From: Haliclystus octoradiatus
Taxonomy: Eukaryota; Cnidaria; Staurozoa; Stauromedusae; Haliclystidae
Assembly (NCBI GenBank): GCA_916610825.1
Contig: OU744451.1
Span: forward strand, 16,763,307 to 16,827,306
Reading direction: 5' to 3'
DNA length: 64,000 nucleotides
The position numbers were made by a program, and so were the translations under genes. This document shows, one piece after another, positions 58,101 to 64,000 of the stretch. The notes under the pieces were generated by a model. It saw nothing but the letters and a program-made list of their open reading frames with translations, had not been told where the DNA came from and searched no databases. Each line of letters starts with the position of its first letter. Position 1 is the first letter of the stretch.

Positions 58101-61100
58101 TGATATCATTTCTTTGGTAATACATTGCAGTTTTCTATTCTTCTTCAGCTTTGAGCATCTGACAAAATTTTATCCACAACTTTCGACGGGAATTTAAAAA
58201 AACTGTTTATCCTTGAATTTCCAAACACTTGGACCAACCAATCAAATTGCAGGATTACGTACAATTATAGCGTCATATTCCAGAACAATATTTTACATCA
58301 TGGTTTAAGTTGTTGTTTGCTTTCGACCAAATGACCTTGATTATGTCTAACCTTCAAGCCATTTAATGTAAATAATTACAAATTATAAATCAATCTCCTA
58401 TAATAGAAATAGATATTAGACTTTTCAAAATACTTTATTACAGCATATATATTTTTACTTTAGTTTTCACTTTTAAAATAAGACAAGCATTAATTACTGC
58501 AATTTGTAGAAATTTATCCTGTAAAACTTTTTGGTATAAATAAATAATTAAACAAACAATAACTACTATTTTATGATTAATTTCCGTGCTAAAGTTACCT
58601 GTCAAACATCCGTATGTTTCTTGTTATTGCTTCTAGGATCTCTAGATCCTGTTCAGCAAGAGCTTCAAAGATACAATCAACAGTTGTCTTTCGTTCCAGT
58701 CTCCCTCGTTGCGATTTCTTATTTGAATGAGGTACATTATGTTTTGAGGGTAATGCATTATTCATAGTCGAAACAGTAGGAGAATTAGCATCGCCTGATT
58801 CGATAGCCACAAACGCTTCATCGGTTGGGAGCTGTGTTGGATCGTTAAACAACGGTTCGTTCTTATTGATCCCTGTAACAACAGACAAATAGAAGATAAT
58901 GACTGTCAAATCATAATAATAATAATTCTTCATTTATATAAGGCTATTTCTTTTCAGAAATCAAATAGCGATTCACAATTAATATACACTAAATTAAATT
59001 AGATCAAACATGTAATTTCCTTCATTTTTTTTTCAATTATAAATTGATTAATAATATTTTCAATGTTAGCAGTTATAGGCCCTCTTGAAAAGAAATCTTG
59101 ATAACATTCTTAAATTGCAGCAATGAAGAGCAAAGTCTTATTTCAGTGGGTAGATTATTCCAAAATTAATCATGAAACCTTCTTTTTGACTCATGGTTAC
59201 GTAAGTGACCTTGAGTCTATGCTGTCATGGTGGAAACGTTTTCATTTCATTTCATTTCATTTCATTTCATTTTTGACTAAATCTATTATTCTTTTGAAAT
59301 AACGTCCAACACACTGCTTTGCGTGCTAACAAAGGTCGAACAAAAAACGATTGTGCAAGAAACACCATTTTATTGTTAAAAATACAATGGGCATGCTGTG
59401 TGATTATTCCAAATTTTTAGCCAAATTTTTTTGACAAAATTTTTTTTCCATTGCCCGCCATGATGGCCGACTCGCAGCTTAGCAAGATTACAATTGCATT
59501 ATTAAATGAAATGTTTTCTAATACTCCTGGATTAGTTTACATTGTGATTATCTCTTTATTGGTAGAACACATGATTGTTTTCTCCTTCTCGTTATTTGAA
59601 ATGGTTAATGAAAGATTTTAATCGTTCTGTAACATCACTATTTGAGGTGAAACTTCGAAGATAATTGTTGTTGTGTTTTGACCATGAGAACTTTTGAACC
59701 GACAATTCATCATTTGGTTGGGGGCTTAGACAAGACAGTATTATATATTTATTGTTTGTGTTGTTTTCTGAAGTTATTTATTACATCAAACTGCTAAGCC
59801 AGTCGTCATGGTTTTATTTGTTTTATTAAAACGTTTTAATTCTGCTGCGACATCACCGAAGAGACGTCATTTACAACTCACACCTGTATTGGAAGTAGTG
59901 AAAATCACTTCATTTGTTGTTATCTTGGTATGGTCTAGTGGTGAAGCGTTCGCATTAGGCGCGCGGGGTCTGAGGTTCAATCCCATCGGTCTGCCTAACG
60001 TTTTTTTTTTTTGATTTACTTTTTTGAATTTGATTTAATTTGATTTTTCTTTGCATGATGATTTGATTGATTTGATTTTGATATTGAATTTGATTTCCAT
60101 TGGTTTATTTTGATTATTAAATTATTCACCATGAGTCCGAGCGTAGCGGAGCTATCTTTTATTAATAAATTTAATAAATCATGAAACTTGAAAAATTGAA
60201 TTGTCAATACATTTCTGTAATTGCAATCATTCATTTTGTTAGTGATACCATATGTGAGTAGATTATCTCTGTCACACAAAACCTAGTTTGATAACTATAT
60301 AATTGTATATAATTGTAATGTACCTTGCTTAATCCTATGACATCTCAAAGAATAGCCTTGTCAAGAGAAAATACTAAATATTAAGAAGTATTATTATGTA
60401 CACTTTCAAAGTTTCAAGTGTTGAAATATGCGTTCATAGTCACTTTCAACCTCTGTGAAAAACAATTTTTGAACTGTTCATGAACTCTTAAACTGTTCAT
60501 GAACTCTTGAACTGTTATACGCAGGGAAAGTGCTTAAATGTGTCTTCATAATTTAGAGACAAGTAACGTTATTTATATAATTCCTGAGAAATGTTGACGG
60601 AAACAAAACAATGACGTAGACAGGGTCAGATAAATTAGTTTCCTTCTTGGATTTAAGTTTTTGGATCCAAAAAATTATTGGGTGATTGCATTATGTAAAC
60701 AAATTTACAGCTTTTATTTTAAGAAAATAAATAACATGATTTCGTTGTGTTACATTTCCTACTGGATTTGTGCTAGCCTCTTAGATCTATCATGTCTGGA
60801 ATCCTCCATTTTATAGAACGCTAACAGATTTTATAGAACGCTAACTGTAGATTTTCCAACTGACTTTTGAAGAAAAGTCGAACATAGTAAGTAAATAATG
60901 TAAGTAAATGTTGAATTCTTACTGATTGATCTGGTATTTTCATGTTCGTTGTTTTCAATTTCTATTGATTCTGCTTCAGCCAAAAGTCCAATCACTTCAT
61001 CATGCTGAACACGCAATAAAAATACCATTAATCACATGTCTGAATTAGTCTATCGTAAGTTTGATGTAATTAGCCTATTGAACTTGAGTTCATGAAAGTT

Positions 61101-63794
61101 CATGAACTTTGTGCAATTTAACATTGATGAACTTTGTGCCATTTAACATTGGTGAACTAGTTGTTGAACATTCATGAATTCAATTCATGAAAGTTCATGA
61201 ACCTTCATGAACTTTTTTGAAAGGGCATACATAAAGAAAATATACAAGTATTATTGAGATTACTTTTTTGTAATTACAGTAACATAATTATAAGAAATCA
61301 TTGAATAACTGCTGCTTGTGTGTGTTCGTTGTTTAAAGTCCTATTCCCATAGCAATTTCATGTGTTCTCATGTGAAATTATTTTTCTTGGAAATGATAAT
61401 TGAGAAACAAAACTTCAAGATCTTGATTTGAACAAGTGAGACTGTCAGTTATAGTTCAAATAACTATAATACTGTGAAAAGGTTGTCGTACATGCTCTTT
61501 CAATTCGACATTTTTGAAAATACACTTGTACAATACATTCCTAATAGAATTAGAAGTCATTTATACATAGACTGAAAATAGACTGAAACTACTTTCTGAT
61601 TGAACCTCAATAAGAAAATAACACATTTTAGAGTATATAAAAGCAGGACTGAAATCCGCCAAAAGACTGAACAATTTCATTTCCATGACTGGCTACTATA
61701 ATAAATGGTGCTCCATGTCTGACTATGCCGTAAATAACAAGAATGGATATATATATAAGATGTCTTCTCATCAACTCACAATTTATATTCATTAATTCCA
61801 TTGGAAAACAGCCTTATGAGTTCATGAACAGTTCATTATCATTCATAAAACACTTTATCAAAATTTCATGAACCATCATAGAACAGTTCATGAAAAGTTT
61901 GTAAAAAGAAAAATGTAAAGCTACATGGTAATTTTCATGATGCTGTTCATGAAAGTGGTTCATGAACTATTCATCAGATAATGTACTATCGTCACATACA
62001 AACATGTTAAAACTGACCTGAGCATATTGCAATGGTGTTAAATGTAGATTGTTTGTAATTTGAACTGATGCTTTATAGTATAATAGTAGGTTAACCAAGT
62101 CTTCAAAATTCCATCTGTATAATCAAACAAACAAAAAAATAGTTTAAACTAATCATCATCTTATATCGTATTAGGAAAGTACTTGACATTAAAACTGTAA
62201 TGATAATTGCATAGTAAATACAATTGGTAACAACATTTTAAACAACGAAATTATATTATAAATTGAAAATAGTTGAAAGTTGTAACCGAAACGTTGTGAT
62301 AAAATATATAGGAATGTTGTTACTGTCAAACTTGCTTAAAATATCCCCTCTGGTACGGATGAAAAGCAGGACATTAAGCGAGGTAGAATTATGACAGTTT
62401 GTATGGATAATGGAAAATAGAAATCAGTTTTATGTGGGAATATTAAACAAGGTGGGACATTAAAAGAGGGGATATTAACCGAGTTCGACTATACCATTTG
62501 CTTTTGCTATTAACTGTCTGTCGCAGAAGCTAATTGCGTTGGTTATAGAAATAAAGAAGGCATCACATGAATAATACCGAAAAATGTTATCTCTTTACAA
62601 AATCTAGTTATTAACTTGAAACTTCACATACGAGAGAAGTTAGAATTGATAGATGTGTTCCCATGGATAATCAAATTTGAATGGCTGTTTGAATGGAAAT
62701 GTGAAATGAAATGGAATTTTTAAATGGCTATCAATGTTCATTCATAAAATTAAAAATTTAACCTAGCTCCTCCTCTACTCTCCCATATTTTCAACGACCA
62801 CATATCATCAAAATGATCTTGCACCCACAATGACATCTACATCAAGTCAAGCCATCGCCATTCATTTCAAAATGCTGGAGCGTATAAGTGTAATAATCCA
62901 CCTTCTATCATGAAAGAGGTTTCCAAACGGAGAAGTCTCCTTGAGAAGCATTTAAATACCAACATGTAAGCAACACACCATCTGAATTGCCGTCCTACTT
63001 ACCGGTACTTACATTAAGAGCAGTCATATCAGAATGGAATTCATTTTCCCAGTATTGAGTCAACTCTGAGAATATTTTATGATCAGTGACAGTATTTAAT
63101 AGTAGTGGCAGATCTTAATTTTGTTTTAAGATTATATCAATTGGTATTACTGTGTACAATTTGATGTTTGTTACTGTATTTGATATATTTTAGTTTTATA
63201 ATCAGTTCTGTGAAAAAAATTAAATGATGATGATGATAATGATAACATTATGACACTAAAAACATTTCACATAATTCCAGAAAAATCATTGGGAAGTCTA
63301 ATCGACTAAAATTACCTTGCAGCATCATGAAGGGGTGTATTTCCTCTTTGATTTGTCACATTAGGATTAGCATTATTCTAAAATGAATAGAAATCAAAGT
63401 GATATGAATATCGATTGATAAATATCCATAAAAATGAACTACATCAAAACATTTTTATCTTCATCCATTGCAATAACAACCCCATGAAAAAAGACCATGA
63501 ATTCATCAACGTTAAATTGCTCAAATTCCATGGACCTTTCATGAGTACATGAAAATGAGAGGCAATATCCTGTTTAGGGACTTCATCAACTGTTTTTGCT
63601 GGAGTATTAAATTTTATTTCATTAGATTTTATTGACACAAAAACAGTATTTCAATTTCTACCAAATTAAATTACCTGCAGTAGCAGTATAGCTGGCCCAA
63701 CATGGCCATTGGTGCAAGTGAAATGAAGAGCGGTATTTCCAAGTGAATCTTTTAAATTGACTTTGGCACCACATTTGATGAGTGTAGAGACACA
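55182..63794 (-). CDS. ankyrin-repeat protein, 3' part (seven exons)
   Basis: Exons 63794-63675, 63377-63316, 62114-62018, 61004-60923, 58872-58599, 57488-57416 and 55304-55182, all with AG/GT borders and matching phases; the 5' part is beyond the right edge. The first three encode ankyrin repeats (LGNTALHFTCTNGHVGPAILLL, RGNTPLHDAAR with WNFEDLVNLLLYYKAS, then LTPLQYAQ). After these come an acidic linker, a Ser/Asn-rich stretch and an alpha-helical segment (DCIFEALAEQDLEILEAI), ending in a highly acidic tail SDEDDIW with final PWS. The layout (ankyrins followed by a charged helix) faintly recalls ANKRD27/VARP, but the protein stops early; treat it as an unassigned ankyrin protein. A scaffold role is inferred. 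Confidence 0.75.
55305..57415. other. last intron of the ankyrin gene
   Basis: 2.1 kb, AT-rich. Contains short open frames (for example 56490-56711 on the minus strand) that do not fit the exon phases. Nothing else recognised. Confidence 0.5.
59240..59272. repeat. (TTTCA)n microsatellite
   Basis: About six perfect pentamers in ankyrin-gene intronic DNA. Confidence 0.9.
59926..60012 (+). mobile_element. tRNA-related SINE or tRNA pseudogene
   Basis: A box TGGTCTAGTGGTGAAGCG (59931-59948), B box GGTTCAATCCC (59974-59984) and a run of 12 T at 60001-60012, a strong Pol III terminator. A clean cloverleaf could not be drawn from the acceptor side, so a SINE head or decayed tRNA is more likely than a working gene. 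A TTTGA-rich tract follows to about 60110. Confidence 0.65.
60470..61980. repeat. dispersed TTCATGAAC-type repeats
   Basis: Clusters of TTCATGAAC/GTTCATGAA at 60475-60515, 61080-61210 (including a duplicated ATGAACTTTGTGC block) and 61815-61970. The same motif clusters at 29.3-29.5 kb and appears singly near 63.9 kb. Function unknown; they lie in introns of the ankyrin and ALKBH8 genes. Confidence 0.65.
62323..62491. mobile_element. MITE-like element with degenerate TIRs
   Basis: CTGTCAAACTTGCTTAAAATATC at the left corresponds to the inverse of GATATTAACCGAGTTCGACTA at the right, joined by CCCCTCT/AGAGGGG. It is in an ankyrin-gene intron. Confidence 0.6.
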
Positions 63795-64000
63795 CTACAA
63801 GTCAAAAAGTTGAATTGATATAAAATGACATGAAATTGATTAATAAATTTCACATTTGCGTTAAATTCTGCCAACATCAATCAATCAGAGAAGCCTTATC
63901 ACCCATGTGAAAAAATTTCATGAACTATCTATAAAAAGCTAGCCAATCCAGGTTCCTGGAAACACATTTGTCACAGTTTATGAACTGAAGTTTTGGTTGA

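Noticed and set aside
59926-60012. functional tRNA gene
   Set aside because: A and B boxes and a T-run are present, but acceptor and anticodon stems do not pair well; called SINE/tRNA-related instead.

Overview
The window is nuclear DNA of an animal, probably an invertebrate. It is AT-rich and its genes are split by GT-AG introns. Conserved metazoan genes (an SLC6 transporter, ALKBH8, RNMT, a FAM210 protein, an ankyrin-repeat protein) are interleaved with many transposons. I could not identify the species; no gene here is diagnostic of a phylum.

Layout. 1-11.3 kb: most of a Polinton/Maverick (adintovirus-like) element. It has a leftward protein-primed DNA polymerase with introns, cut by the left window edge, and rightward genes for packaging ATPase, small virion-type proteins, chromodomain integrase, penton, pVI/pX-like protein, major capsid protein and adenovirus-type protease. 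It is nearly intact, but PolB has an in-frame TAG next to catalytic motif A. 11.4-12.5 kb: tandem 185-bp and 69-bp repeats and a 42-bp inverted repeat. 13.2-21.3 kb (+): the last five exons of an SLC6 transporter. A young Ty3/gypsy element with identical LTRs sits in one intron, and the Polinton probably lies in another. 22.2-33.6 kb (-): complete ALKBH8 (6 exons, 675 codons), with a single-exon MADF-BESS gene on the opposite strand of one intron and a hAT element with perfect target duplications in another. 34.8-50.8 kb (-): complete RNMT cap methyltransferase (12 exons, 521 codons). 51.2-53.1 kb (+): a two-exon FAM210B-like mitochondrial protein, head-to-head with RNMT. 55.2-63.8 kb (-): the 3' exons of an ankyrin-repeat gene.

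The most unusual element is at 38.9-39.3 kb, inside an RNMT intron but on the opposite strand: a two-unit 183-bp tandem repeat. Each unit carries a hammerhead self-cleaving ribozyme with every core nucleotide and perfect stems I and II. The arrangement matches animal retrozyme-type repeats that yield unit-length RNA circles. Other notable signals are a hairpin-bearing insertion flanked by 15-bp direct repeats, six copies of a 14-mer in RNMT intron 1, and a TIR family shared by elements at 13.6 and 53.4 kb.

Exon borders were set by hand from splice dinucleotides and reading-frame continuity. The ALKBH8 and RNMT exon sets each add up to an uninterrupted frame, which supports them. Family assignments rest on recognised motifs, not on database searches.
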